The notes under the pieces were generated by a model, which worked only from the letters and a program-made list of their open reading frames with translations, was not told the DNA's origin and ran no database searches. The position numbers were made by a program, and so were the translations under genes. DNA of 64,000 nt from Xiphophorus maculatus (taxonomy: Eukaryota; Chordata; Actinopteri; Cyprinodontiformes; Poeciliidae), in assembly GCF_002775205.1 (NCBI RefSeq), contig NC_036454.1:3093382-3157381 (forward strand). Direction: 5' to 3'. This document shows, in pieces, positions 15,909 through 27,842 of this stretch; the first letter of the stretch is position 1; each line of letters begins with the position of its first letter.

Positions 15909-16100
15909 TTTATTTTCGTCTGGAAATTTGATTGAAGAACTGAGGGGTAGCAAACAATTTCAGGTCCCGAAAGCAAAGAAACAATAAACCCTTTTGCAAA
16001 TCTTTTGCTTGCGACCCCTCGTGGGAGCCAGGCCAGCCAATCAGATCGCGCGTTATTACTTCGAATCTGCCGTTCAGCCAATCATCGAAAGACGTGCAGA
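15909..16100 (-). promoter_or_regulatory. h2az2 leader and core promoter region
   Basis: Sequence upstream of the ATG on the - strand. Two CCAAT motifs (GCCAATCA on the + strand) lie near 16036 and 16078, about 130-170 bases from the ATG, next to a short GC-rich patch. CCAAT pairs are usual in histone-variant promoters. No clear TATA box was found and the start site is not defined. Confidence 0.45.
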
Positions 16101-17049
16101 AAAACCAACCCATCCCCCACCCGAAGATCTCCGTTGCTCTGTTTTTGCGCACGGAACCTACAAGGAGGCGGGACTACGTGTGCGTGGAGTGTCCTTCCAG
16201 TCACATTCATCCCAAAAATGTACGATACAGTCATAAAGTAGAAATCAACTGTTGAATTACAGTAGGACAGTATTTTATAGCGTCATTATACTGTAACATT
16301 CTGGTCAGGATGCATTCAGGAAATTGATATCCCATCAGTAAAATTAACCCATGCAGAAGTTATAGGCTGTAGAAATAAATTTGATATTCATTCAATACTT
16401 GAGGATAGCTGTCATAGACGTATAAGAATAGATGTTTTCATGGGCCTCCGGAGCGTAAGGCAACCTCACCGCCATATTCAAAGTGGCATTTTGTTGAAAC
16501 TCATAAAAAGAACTATCAAGAAAAATCAGTTTGAAGTATTTTAGGTACAAAGTGTGATTACGATTTCACATCCATGTTTTAATTGTTAATTTTTGATAAA
16601 CTAAGTGTAGTTATTTTAAGTGAAATTTATTTTAATTGTTTGGTGCTGATCACAGTTATTCGTATTCACACACAAAGCATATGTTGTGTGTGAAAAATAT
16701 TTAATAAAATTAACTAAAATAGGAGAACGTGCCAGTCCTAACATGGTGGACGAACTGACGTACCGTTTTTGTGGGGCAACGTAAAGTCTACTCGTCTATG
16801 TCTATGAAAGTTGTTATGATTCGTAAATAAAATGTCATATGGAAGGCAGAGCTTGATATGATTGGCAGAGAAAAGGGCGAATGAAAACACCGAATCTTTT
16901 TAGAATGCTTTCATTGGCAGCATAATTAGCCAATCAGAGCCCAGAAAGCAGCGCCCGGTATTCTCCGCTAGCTCTGCTACCAGAGGAGAGAGAAGGGGGG
17001 GGGTTTGGGGGTCAGAGATACTCAGAGAGACGGGCTGCTGGTGGCGAAG
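16101..17049 (+). promoter_or_regulatory. Divergent h2az2/purb intergenic region and purb leader
   Basis: About 1.1 kb separates the two start codons. The purb-proximal 120 bases contain a CCAAT box (AGCCAATCAGAG, near 16928), a GC-rich stretch and a G-run at about 16995. The middle is AT-rich with no coding signal. An in-frame ATG at 17005 precedes the purb start but gives an N-terminus unlike PURB. Confidence 0.5.
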
Positions 17050-17967
17050 ATGGCGGATGGGGATAGCGGTAGTGAGCGCGGTGGCAGCAGCGGCGGCGGC
17101 GGAGGAGGAAGCGGTGGATTTCAGCATTACCAGCGGGAGCCAGAGACACAGGAGCTGGCTTCGAAGCGACTGGACATTCAGAACAAACGCTTCTACCTTG
17201 ACGTGAAGCAGAACGCCAAAGGCCGGTTCATCAAAATCGCAGAGGTCGGCGCCGGGGGCTCTAAAAGTCGTTTGACCCTCTCCATGTCAGTTGCTGCCGA
17301 GTTCCGCGACTATCTGGGGGATTTTATAGAGCACTACGCCCAACTCGGGCCTAGCACCGCGGAGCAGATCGCTCAGTCGTCCGGTGGGGATGACAGCGGG
17401 CCTAGACGGGCCTTGAAGAGCGAGTTTTTGGTGCGTGAGAACCGAAAATACTACCTCGACCTGAAGGAGAACCAGCGGGGTCGGTTTCTCCGGATCCGAC
17501 AGACCGTCAACCGAGGCCCCGGTTTCGGCGTCGGTGTGGGGGGCATACCCGGTGCCGGCATGCAATCCGGCCAAACCATCGCTCTCCCGGCCCAGGGGTT
17601 AATAGAGTTCCGCGATGCTTTGGCCAAGCTGATAGACGACTACGGGGGAGACGAGGAGGAGCTGGCCGGCGGCGGAGGGGCCGGGGGCTACACCGAACTT
17701 CCGGAGGGCACTTCGATCATGGTGGACTCCAAGCGCTTCTTCTTCGACGTCGGGTCCAACAAGTACGGGGTCTTCTTGCGGGTGAGCGAGGTGAAGCCCA
17801 GCTACAGAAACTCTATAACGATCCCCTTCAAGGCGTGGGGCAAGTTCGGGGGAGCGTTCAGCCGCTACGCCGAGGAGATGAAGGAGATCCAGGATCGGCA
17901 CCGGGACAAGATGTACGAGCGGAGAACCGGAGAGGAGTCGGAGGGAGACGACGTGGACGACGATTGA
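17050..17967 (+). CDS. purb: Pur-beta, purine-rich single-stranded DNA/RNA-binding protein
   Basis: A single-exon ORF of 305 residues; human PURB has 312 and is also intronless. Pur-beta binds GGN repeats in single-stranded DNA and RNA and represses smooth-muscle actin and myosin genes, alone or with Pur-alpha. The start [12 protein letters not shown] matches PURB. A Gly-rich linker (11-23) precedes PUR repeat I (about 35-98, [17 protein letters not shown]), repeat II (about 122-198, [17 protein letters not shown]) and repeat III (about 217-283, [17 protein letters not shown]). The tail is acidic ([11 protein letters not shown]). [11 protein letters not shown] in repeat III and the lack of a Gln-rich C-terminus exclude Pur-alpha. 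The start at 17050 is chosen over the in-frame 17005 ATG by homology. Its neighbour h2az2 is the same as in human 7p13, which supports orthology. A teleost a/b suffix is not assigned. Confidence 0.97.
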   Translation: MADGDSGSERGGSSGGGGGGSGGFQHYQREPETQELASKRLDIQNKRFYLDVKQNAKGRFIKIAEVGAGGSKSRLTLSMSVAAEFRDYLGDFIEHYAQLGPSTAEQIAQSSGGDDSGPRRALKSEFLVRENRKYYLDLKENQRGRFLRIRQTVNRGPGFGVGVGGIPGAGMQSGQTIALPAQGLIEFRDALAKLIDDYGGDEEELAGGGGAGGYTELPEGTSIMVDSKRFFFDVGSNKYGVFLRVSEVKPSYRNSITIPFKAWGKFGGAFSRYAEEMKEIQDRHRDKMYERRTGEESEGDDVDDD

Positions 17968-20090
17968 CGCAGAGGGAGAAGCGGCTTTCTGTGGGCTAAA
18001 GTTGACAACAGGATGCAAAGCCTGGAGAGAGGAGCGACTATTTTGTGCATGACGAATTGAACTATAAAAAAATGCATTGAAAAAAATGCTAAAAAAAAAC
18101 AAAAAGTATATTTGACTGAGAAATTTGTTTATGTAAGAGAAACATGTTCTAAAGTTTAGGTGGATGTTATAGCTAAAAATGAGTGCAGACTGCAGTAGTC
18201 AGCCTCTGTATGAGATTCCCCGTTGATAAAGTATATTCTATTTAATATATATCTATCTATATATTGATTGTCCCATTGATAACCTCACATGTAGCCCAGC
18301 AAGTTCAGTTTGGCAGAAACACAACAGTTGGTTACCTGGACTCCTGCTAGATATCCAATGGTGAGAGCTCACTCAGTGCTGACCTGTAGTCTGTGATGAT
18401 GAGGAGGAGAAGGATGATGATGAGGAAGAGTAAAATGTGACATACTCAAACCAGCAGTGGCTGTGAGGGAGTGCTGGCATTGCTCACCATGGCTGTTTGT
18501 GTTTTTTCTAAAGTGATCAGAACCAAACGGCTCGTCCAGACAGAACCGCCGCGTCCAGCAGGCCTGGGGGCAGAACGCCCGGCCCTGGGGGCAGAACGCC
18601 CGGCCCTGGGGGCAGTAGGGTTACCTGCTGTAAGCACACATCGTCTCGGCCTCTCCAGCCCAGTCCAGACCTGGTGCTGACCCTTGACCCTTGCTGCGGC
18701 GCGGCGGTGAGGCCTGCTCAAACGTGGCTTGTTGTGTCTCAGGGCTAAAGCATAAAACTAAAATCCAAGCCCACATTTTTTTGGGAGGGTTTCCCAGCAT
18801 TCCCTGTGCCTGTCGCTGCAGCCGAGTCGTCCGGTGCGGGCCACCTTTGACCTTTGACCCGGTGGCCTTCTCGTTCACGCTGGTGTCGCCGTTCCCCAGC
18901 TGCAGCTTAGCGTTGCCAGGTTTGATCTAGAATCACCTCCAGGGTCGTCCGTGTTGACTTGCTTTGGGTGCATCATTTGGATCCTCGAATCTTGAACTCT
19001 GACCTTTTACGACTGGAGCAACATTCAGTCTGATTGTAACAGAATAAATTAGGTGCTTTTGAAACAGAACCTCCTGCGGGGGGAGTTGTATCTAAAAGAT
19101 ATATATATATAAATATATATATATGTACTGAAAGAGATTTACTAACTAAAAAATTGATAGAATTATTTTTAAAGAGATATACTCAAATATGTCTTAGAAA
19201 TATGAGATTTATTAGATAATGCTGCCTAAAGTGGCCTATTTAAAACACTAAACTTGGATGCAACGGTCCAGGGTTATATTTCATACCTGCTTTTCTTTTT
19301 TTTCCTAATATATCTTTTATTCCGTAGAGGAAACTTAAGAGAACAACAGATTGGTTCCTCCGTATGTTAAAGCAATTTGTAGAAGCAGCTTCTCTGAAGT
19401 CTGCAAACTCTCAGCACTCCAGGTCACTTTACCGCTTCGTTTCGTTCCCTCCTTTCAGTCCACCGCCGTTTTTCACTCCACAGCGTTTTCCCATCAGTTG
19501 CCATGCGACAAACGTAAACACCTGCCGCCGTCAGCGTTTGGTCTTTATTGCTCCTTTTACTGATGTTTTCTGTTTTTTTTGCATGCCTGCTCTGACGCAG
19601 AGCCGCCTTGTGTTCTTTTCTTTCTGCATTTTCAGATTTGCTGTATAATGGTATTTATCCTTCTTTCTTTTTTTTTAGAGCTGTTGCAAGTTTTTTTTCT
19701 GTGCTGCAATAGACAGAAAGTTAACTTTTCAGCCTGGTGGTTTTCCAACGGCCACAGCGTTCCCGTGTTTTGGGGGGAAACCTCACTTTCATCGTCTCTC
19801 TTCCTTTTGGTGTGAAAACTTCTCGTTGAATTTTACTTTCCCCTCTACAACACAGCAGAGAAATGCCATATATATACATATATACATATAAAAAATACAT
19901 GGGAGCAATAGATTTTTTCCTTTTCTATTGATATAAATATACTATATATAAGGTTACACATGCGATTTGAACTACATCCTTCTTCTTGTACTGTGTTACG
20001 TGAAATGGCAGCTGTTTCAGTCGTGTGTTCTGCTGTAATATTCTACCAAGATCCTTTCAACGAGAAATAATAAAAAAAAAGGTTTTTGCT
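17968..20090 (+). other. purb 3' UTR
   Basis: About 2.1 kb of noncoding sequence up to AATAAA at 20069-20074, which is followed by a GT/T-rich stretch. Inside are a 21-base GC-rich tandem repeat (about 18561-18615, core GGCCCTGGGGGCAGAACG) and several TATATA runs. Open frames here look accidental. Confidence 0.6.
20069..20074 (+). terminator. Candidate poly(A) signal of purb
   Basis: AATAAA in an A-rich run, followed within 30 bases by GTTTTTGCT and GTTGTTGCGTTTTT. Confidence 0.55.
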
Positions 20091-22639
20091 CAGGAGAGTT
20101 GTTGCGTTTTTCTTTATCCTGTTTTCACAAGTAATTCATAATTTTTATATCTGCATCAGAAACAAATGGTTAAGTTTCTTCTTTTTCTGGCTAAAGTATT
20201 AATTTAATACTTATTTCCATTTATAAATCCCTTTAATTATTCAGCTAGAATCATAAAATCAAACCTTCATGTTGTAAAAACAGTGAAGACATTTTTAAAT
20301 AAACTAATTTCCTATCAAATACTTAATGATAAACAAAAATATAAAAAAATGTATGGACAATAAAACCCATAATTATTAACTCCTCTTACTGTTTAGGTGT
20401 AAAATAAATGTTTAATGTTAATTTTGATTGGAAATATTTTGGAGTGGCCTAGTCAAAGTCCTGACTTAAATCTGTGAAGGCAGCTAAAGATTAGGGTGAT
20501 GGCAAAGAGAGCTCAACCTCAGAAATAATAAAATATAAAAAATACCAGCAGAAATCTGTAACAATATAGTCAGTAAAGTCAGTAATAAATATTCCTTCCA
20601 TTATTGAGAAGGAAATAAAATATTTTCTACATTCATTTTGAAAAATAAGGAAAATTATTCAAATAAATTCAGTTTGGATGAACAGATGTAAACACGTTTA
20701 TGTCAGAATCCGGATTCCTTTGTGCACAAAAGAAGCACAACGAAAATTAAACAGCAGCTTTCAAAGACAAGTTCCATAAAATAAAATATCTAAATAAATA
20801 TAAAAATAGAAACATGGAAACAGCTGGGATGTTCAGGAAAAATACAAATATATAAATCTGTTCTGAATGCATCAACATAGAAACAGTTTTTATTCACATT
20901 CTTTCAAATGCATGTAGAAATATTTGATTTAAAAGTATATTTTTTGAGAATATATAATATTTAATGAGATTATATAATATTTATTCAGAATATATAATAT
21001 TTATTGAGAATATATAATCTAAAATACAGATTACAGATAATCTATGTATTGTAGCTGTAATCTAATTGCAGCTGGTACATTCTGATAAAACTACATCTGT
21101 ATTTTTGAGCCGTTATTTTTGAAGTTGCTTATTTCAGCAAAGCTGCATAAAATATTAAAGCCAAGAACGTTTCATATATAATAAATGACAGGTTGTTATT
21201 TTTGATGCTGCTTCTTCTGTTTCTGCTGTTTGGAAAATTTTTTATTTGTTCGTTTCTGATCCAGATGTTTTTATGAAAGATCGTTTCTATGATTCACTTT
21301 AAAAGTCTGAATCATGATTTATGATTCATGGATGAGCCAAACAGGATGATGATGATGACTCTCCGTTTCCTCCATCTTAAAGCTCATAACAACAACTTTA
21401 AATGAAAACCAGCTGCAGGAATGGAAACCGTGAAAAGTTTCAATTTTTCAACTTTTTGTTTCCTGTTTTTGTGTTTTAGTAAACTTGGTGCTTCGGTGTT
21501 TTTGTTATTTAATGTGCCGATTTCTAAAAGTTAGTAAAATTCTGCAACTTTTTAACATCAGGTTCATTTAACCATTTCTGTTTTCTTTTGCTTTGTTTTC
21601 ATTTTTATCTAATTATTTTCCCTGGATTACCTCGGATTAAAAATAATCCAAGGTAAAACCCTGGAGCTGCAGCAGAAAACTTTCATACATTTTTTATCTC
21701 GATATTTTCTGAACTTTTGAACATTTTGCAATGCATCCAGTTATATCCTGTTTTCAAAATACGGTTTGCCCTTAATGTGATGATAATCTCAGTAACTCTG
21801 GTTGCTCAGACCGAACTGCTGGCATTGCAACATGATGTTTTGAAATATGCAAGATTCAGCATTTTTGAAGCTGAATATGACCTAAATTATTCCCTCAAAC
21901 ATATAATAAATATATATTTTCTTGTATGTAAAAGTATTTTTTAGTTTTCTTTAAGGTGTCCCATCGGCAGCTTGACACAAGGAATCATTCTGACTGAAGC
22001 CAAACAGATTTTCTTTCATCAGTGGAGCGTTACAGCTTTCACAATGACACTGCAAAATATTTAATACATAATAATACACTTGTGTATTGTGCCAGAATGA
22101 ATTGATAAAACTATTGATAATTAACAAACTGTCAATATATTGCTAAATAACTTTAAGCACTCCATAAAATTAAATAGCACTGAACATATTTTCACATTGA
22201 TCACCACATCCAGGAATTTATTATTGTTTCTGTGATTTAAAGGAAAAAATTACTGATATTTTATCAATAATTTTAAAATATCAGCAAGAAATGTAGCAAT
22301 ATTTGCTCTTATGACATTTATGACAGTAAATATAACCTTTTCTTACTACATCGGTCAGGGATGATAACTTGACAAGGATGAAGTAGTGAGTTATACTGCC
22401 ACCTGTAGGTGGGAGTTAGCATCACCTGACCTCAATGTTTCTCAACAATTCTGCTTTATAAACAGTATTTATTGTTCTGTTTTGGTTTTTACCTTGTAAT
22501 TATTCAGCACTTTGAAACTGCTTTATTAAAATTATATATTATTATTAGCATGCAAAAGTGCAGGGATTTGTTGAAGCATGAGAAACGATTTAAGTTTTTC
22601 ATGATTTAAGTCAAAATTATATTTTAAAGAATCTGTTTA

Positions 22640-22722
22640 TCCTCTGGAGTCTTGAGGGCCCCATAAAATGTTACAGCGGGCTGGATTTGGCCCCCGGGCC
22701 TTAAGTTTGACACATGTGCTCT
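22640..22722. mobile_element. hAT-like transposon relic
   Basis: GGGCTGGATTTGGCCCCCGG followed by GCC...AAGTTTGACACATGTG resembles the common end of vertebrate hAT relics (CAGGGGTGTCAAACT on the other strand). A second, more decayed copy appears near 42870-42985. Only a terminus is present. Confidence 0.5.
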
Positions 22723-22988
22723 AACCAAGGTTATTATAGTTAGCTAAAGCTAACAAGATAATGGAAACTGAAATTGAGAAAACAGGAACCATTAACTGAA
22801 ATAAATAAAAGTAGATCTAATATTATATGTATTTATGGTTATGAACTTATGTAAAATTGATTTTTAAGTTTTTTCCCTACACATCCAGTTTGTCAGCCGT
22901 CGGAAACTTTCGCTTCTCCAAAAGTTTGGAGAAAAACCAGAATCAGTTGTTCAACAATAACTGAATATAATTTTTGAAAATAGTATCA

Positions 22989-23109
22989 TCCTCCTCCTCC
23001 TCCTCCTCCTCCTCATCCTCCCCCTCCTCCTCCTCCTCCTCCTCCTCCTCCTCCTCCTCCTCCTCCTCCTCCTCCTCCTCCTCCTCCTCCTCCTCCTCCT
23101 CCTCCTCCT
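22989..23109. repeat. (TCC)n microsatellite
   Basis: A trinucleotide run with two interruptions near its start. A shorter TCC run follows at 23204-23228. The poly-Ser reading frame is an artefact. Confidence 0.97.
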
Positions 23110-23811
23110 ATGTCTGCAGGACTTTGATAGAAGAAAATAGTCAAAATGATTTTGCTTGTGCAGAACTGCTCTTCATAGTATAGATGAAGAGCATCTATAC
23201 TCTTCCTCCTCCTCCTCCTCCTCCTCCTGCCTTTGACCTTGTGATTCAGTCCGCTCCTTCATGTTCACACAGACACACAGTTCCGGTTTCACAAACCCTC
23301 AGTGGTGATGAGCATCGCGCCCACAGAGGCGAAACGAAGCGGATGCAGCGCTAATGTGTTGGAGTCACAGGGAGCAGCTCCAGGCCACGTGGTGCAGGCT
23401 GAGCCGGGCGCCAGAGGAAGAGAGGATTAGTGGCCCCAGCGTCCTGACGGCCTGCTCCAGAAACACAAGCCCCGCTAATCCATCCATCACCCAGAGCAGG
23501 TGAGGAGGGACAGAGCGGCTGATCGCCCAGAACCGGAGCCGCTCGGCTCAGCGGATCCATGCTGCCGCTGGGGAACGTTTGTTGGCCTGATAAATGATGT
23601 GAAAGGGCTTCAGGCTGAGTGTTTACAAACAACATCTGTCATAAAACTTTAATCCGGTCAAAGTTCACGTCTGAGATCATGTGCTGAGCAGGAAGGCGGC
23701 CTGTAAAAGTCTTCATCCTCCATTTAGTCACAAATTGCATTTTATTGGTTTAGAGAAAGAGCAAAGCTGGAAAACTGGAAAAGAAAAACGGGAAAAGCAA
23801 AAGGCTTTTTA

Positions 23812-24010
23812 AAAGCTGCAGTATGTAACTTTAATTTAATTTATTTTTTTACATTTTTGTTAAAACTGTTGTGACAGATAATCTGTGAAAACATCGATCT
23901 CCTCCATAAGCTGTGACTACCGTCAGAAGAAATACACCAAAAACAACCAATCAGAGCCAGGAGGAGGGGCTTAGCGTTGTCAATCAACCTTTTGTAAGTG
24001 CTGCTAAATG
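23812..24010. repeat. Dispersed repeat, copy 1 (shared with 39478-39910)
   Basis: Shares GCTGCAGTATGTAACTTT, then AAACTGTTGTGACAG-like sequence, then CCAATCAGAGCCAGGAGG and GGGGCTTAGCG with the copy at 39478-39910. A third end fragment, inverted, lies near 43670-43695. Unnamed family, possibly a non-autonomous DNA transposon. Confidence 0.6.
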
Positions 24011-24383
24011 TGCTGATGGAGGCAAAACAGCTGACCGTACAAAAATAAAATGTTTATCTGCCATCATCGGTGGTTATGATAAATCAAATCAGGAATTAAA
24101 ATGGTGCTGCAGTGGCATGTAAAGCATGAAAATCAGAGCTGCACAAACAAAACTAAACTTAGCAAAAGTAGAGAAGAAAACTGAAACAAAGATGTGACAG
24201 AGCGAGTAATGAATGCAGTGCAGCTGTGGTGATGAAATGAATTTATTTCTGAGGTTTATGGAGGAAATAAGAGTTTAAAATGGAGAAATGAACCAGAAAT
24301 TTAGACTTTTCTGATCCTAAAAATGGCTTGAAATCAAACCTGAAGTTGGAATTCCTTCTTGGAAATAAAAGTTTTCACCAGCC

Positions 24384-24522
24384 ATGTTCAACATGATGTT
24401 AAATATGTTAAATATGTTAAATGTGATGTTAAATATGTTCAATATGATGTTAAATATGTTAAATATGATGTTAAATATGTTAAATATGTTAAATATGATG
24501 TTAAATATGTTCAATATGATGT
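24384..24522. repeat. AT-rich minisatellite
   Basis: Tandem units of AATATGTTA and AATATGATGTTA, about 14 in all. The ORFs on both strands (Lys-Tyr-Val and Asn-Ile-Phe runs) are by-products of a 3n unit length. Confidence 0.9.
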
Positions 24523-25392
24523 TTTCTTAGGGAGGAGAAAATAATCTGCTTACCTTCATTTTAAATAGGCTGCATTTTTTTGCATTTTTCTGCATTTTTC
24601 TGCATTTTTCTGAAATATATTTCAAGTATGTCATCAGTTGAACCTGCTTTTAAGAATATATTACAAAATGTAACATATAACTTTAGATATTTTTGGTACA
24701 CTTTATAAAAATCCATATTTTGTAAAATATTCTTTACATTACAATTAAAATAGTAATAAAATTATACTTATAAACACCAATAGTGTCTCTTACGTTACAG
24801 TGAAAACTGTCAGTGATGTTTAACAAAGAATTTCTTGATTGTCTTAATAATTCTGTTACTATTCTGTGAAAATATGAACTAAATAAAAACTCATAATGAA
24901 ATTACTGTTACACGAGACTTTGCATTTCCCAACCTTTTAATCTGTTTCAACGTTTGACAACAGAATAATAAATAACTTGTTCATCAATAAACGTGAAGCA
25001 GCAGCTCAATAATAACAGTAATAAAGCAGCAGCAGTCGTCGGGGAAACGGGTCACCGGGGGCAGAGCTGAGGACGCCTGGCGGAACCGAACTGCTTACGT
25101 CTGATTTGGACCCGAATGGAGAAAATGTCCTGTAGTAGTGAAAAGCTATTTATAGCCTGTTGCCATGAGTGATGAAGCTGCGCTCAGGAAAAACACATTT
25201 TCTGTGATGACGCAGCTTCGGCTAACCGGAGAAACGATCCGCTCACTGAAGCTACAGCGATTAAAACAGAAATATTATTATTACTCATTTATATTATTCA
25301 GTTAATATTAACAACACAGACCTGAATAAACATCCTGCTTGTGCCGCATTGAATCCAGTTTTTCCTTCAGAACTGCGCTGATTGGTTTGAGC

Positions 25393-25705
25393 TCGGTACT
25401 GAAACGATTAATCAGATTAATTGCAATGAATCGATTATTGAAATAATTGTCAACTAATTTAGTAATCGATTAGTGATTAACTGGAGTACAGAATCAAGAA
25501 TGACCATTTGCTGAAAGAACAACTCAGAACAATAATTTGCACCAAAATTGTTGACATACTTTCTGTATTTAAGTCAATAAAAACTCTTGATCTAAAACTC
25601 CTCAGGTAGTTTTAGCTTCACCTGATTCAGTAGAAACTCTTACTAATCACTTTTTCTCTTCCAGTAAATAACTGGTTAATCCAATCAATAGTCAATGTAT
25701 CAGCA
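25393..25705. repeat. AT-rich dispersed repeat, second copy of the 4957-5420 family
   Basis: Begins GAAACGATTAATCAG and includes AACTAATTTAGTAATCGATTA, followed by CAGAATCAAGAATGACCA and TTGCTGAAAG. It ends near CAATCAATAGTCAATG. Order and spacing match the earlier copy. Confidence 0.5.
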
Positions 25706-27449
25706 GAATTTCCTGCACCAGCTAAAGTCCATCTGAAAACCAAACATGACAGCAGCGCCGCATGGAGGGGCGCCGTCCTACAGAGGGCGCCAAAACGATG
25801 GGAAAAATTATTTCTGCTTCCCATTTTCTGTATTTTACAATCGAGTGTTTGGGCCAAACTGAGAAAATAAAATAAACAAATTATTAGTTGTAATATTAAC
25901 TTTATTCTCCAAATATTATGACTTTATTCTAATATTAAGAATTTATTCTTGCATTATTTCAGCTTTATTATAGTACAAATGTATTCGTGTAATATCATAA
26001 TTTTTGTTTAATATTATTTTTGTTTAATTCTCGTATTATTTCAGCTTCACCCTTGTCATTTTATTTTTTATCTAAACACTAATACAGTCATCGTGTTCAG
26101 CTTTATTCACCTGAACACTGAAACCCTCTGAGAGGTTCTGATCATGTCCGGCGTTGACCTGAGAAAGTTCCGATTCTCTGGCCACAACCATCATGTTTTC
26201 CAGTTGATTCGAGGATCTTAGATCTCAAGCTGGACATCGATTCCTTCTAACATCATTTTAATCTTTTTTGGCCAAACTGCTCAATCTTTGTCTCTAAATG
26301 CTAAATTCTCCAGAAAACATTTAACTCCTGCGAGCTTCAGTCTCCTAAAGGTGTTGACCTCATTAAGAGACTTCAGGCCGGTGTGAACGTGACAACATGA
26401 ACTAATTTAAGTTACGCACCAACCACTGAAGCTGAGTGTAAAGGTGTAAAGATAGCAGTAGTACCACAAAATGCCACACGGTGGCAGCAGAGACTAACTG
26501 ACTGTTTTATCACTTTTTCTGTTCAACTCAAAAAACTTCGGAAAGATTCATGAATCACAAAACTTTGTCATTAAAGCTACTAATAAGTACAGATTAATAT
26601 ATAAAAAGCAAATAGATGTAACTGAAATTAAAAGACCAAATATTCACTATTTATCCTCTGATGTTGTTTATGAAGGGAAATAATGAAAATAATTTAATGA
26701 TTACAACAGTCCAGAACAAAACCCTTTAGCTCTGGATGCAGTTGAACAGTTCTGTTAATAAAACAACTCAAAGAAAACTAAAAGTTATTTTCCCTCTTGT
26801 CTCCATGCGGTGTGGATATTGATGAAAGTGATTCCAATTTGATCAAATATTAAATGAATCTGTGATGAAGCGGCGGCCTGCCCCGCATTTAGCAAGGCTC
26901 TGTATTATGAACACCTTATATTTTTGTGTGTGTCTTTTCAATAGTATCATTTATTTATTTTAATTAGAACAATAATCATCATGTCAGCAGTAAACATCAA
27001 ATGATTCAGAATAATTCAAATATCATCTTTATGTCACATAGATGATGTTATATAGACAAAATCTATATGACAAATAACACAAATAACATGAAGTTAGAGT
27101 AAAATAACAAAAATAAACAAAGTAATCTTCTTATGATTCTCCTCCAGGTAATTTTCAGTGTTTCAATTTGTTTTTAAAGGTTTAGTTGGTGCCATTTAAA
27201 TCAATTAAAACTAAAAACATAAATATTGTCACTTTCCTAAAATAATGGCTTGTCTATTTTATTTTTTTATTTATTTATTTATTTTTGCAAAAGTCATAAG
27301 TAACTTTTGCAAAAAATAAAAAAAATAAAAAAATCACCACCTCTTTCCAAAAGATGTTCCAAACGGCAAAAACCAAAAAGACATGTTATTATTTTAGGAA
27401 GGTGGCGATTTTAATAACTTTTTTCTACAAGTCATTTTGTTTTAATAAA

Positions 27450-27503
27450 GCTTTTTTTTTTCTTTCTTTCTTTCTTTCTTTTCTTTTTTTTTTTTTTTTT
27501 TTT
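27450..27503. repeat. T/TTTC low-complexity tract
   Basis: Pyrimidine-rich run containing about four TTTC units followed by about 20 T residues. Confidence 0.9.
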
Positions 27504-27842
27504 ACATGGGAGCAATTTAAAAGCCCCCCAACCTCCGGGCTCCTTGTTACGCCCCTGCCTTTGCTGCGCATCTCAGATGACTTTCTGCGGCTGCGCAGAT
27601 CAGTGACACTTATCTTTAATGACTACAGTGGCGTGTAATTGCGCACGTTCGTTCACGGCTGTTTTCACGTTTATTGGGCCGTCCAGATCTCAGAACCTGG
27701 CGGAACCCAGACAGGAACCCAGATAAGTGGCGCAAACCCGCGTATCACGCAGACTACGTCACTGTCTGGGTTACGTCACGCCAGCTCGTGGTTTGTAGTT
27801 TTGCTCTTTTGGTCTTACTCCGGAAGTTCAGCAATATTCTTA

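Larger units (their letters stand above)
20091..27842. other. Intergenic, repeat-rich, no gene seen
   Basis: No exon-like ORF with splice sites was found. Contents: three tandem copies of a GAGAATATATAATATTTA-like unit (about 20945-21020), an hAT-like relic (about 22640-22722), TCC repeats, a 9-base minisatellite, dispersed repeats, a GC-rich unexplained block (about 23245-23640) and a CpG-rich patch (about 27520-27842). Confidence 0.6.

Noticed and set aside
17005..17049. Upstream in-frame ATG for purb
   Set aside because: It would add [15 protein letters not shown], which is absent from PURB proteins; the start at 17050 matches the family.
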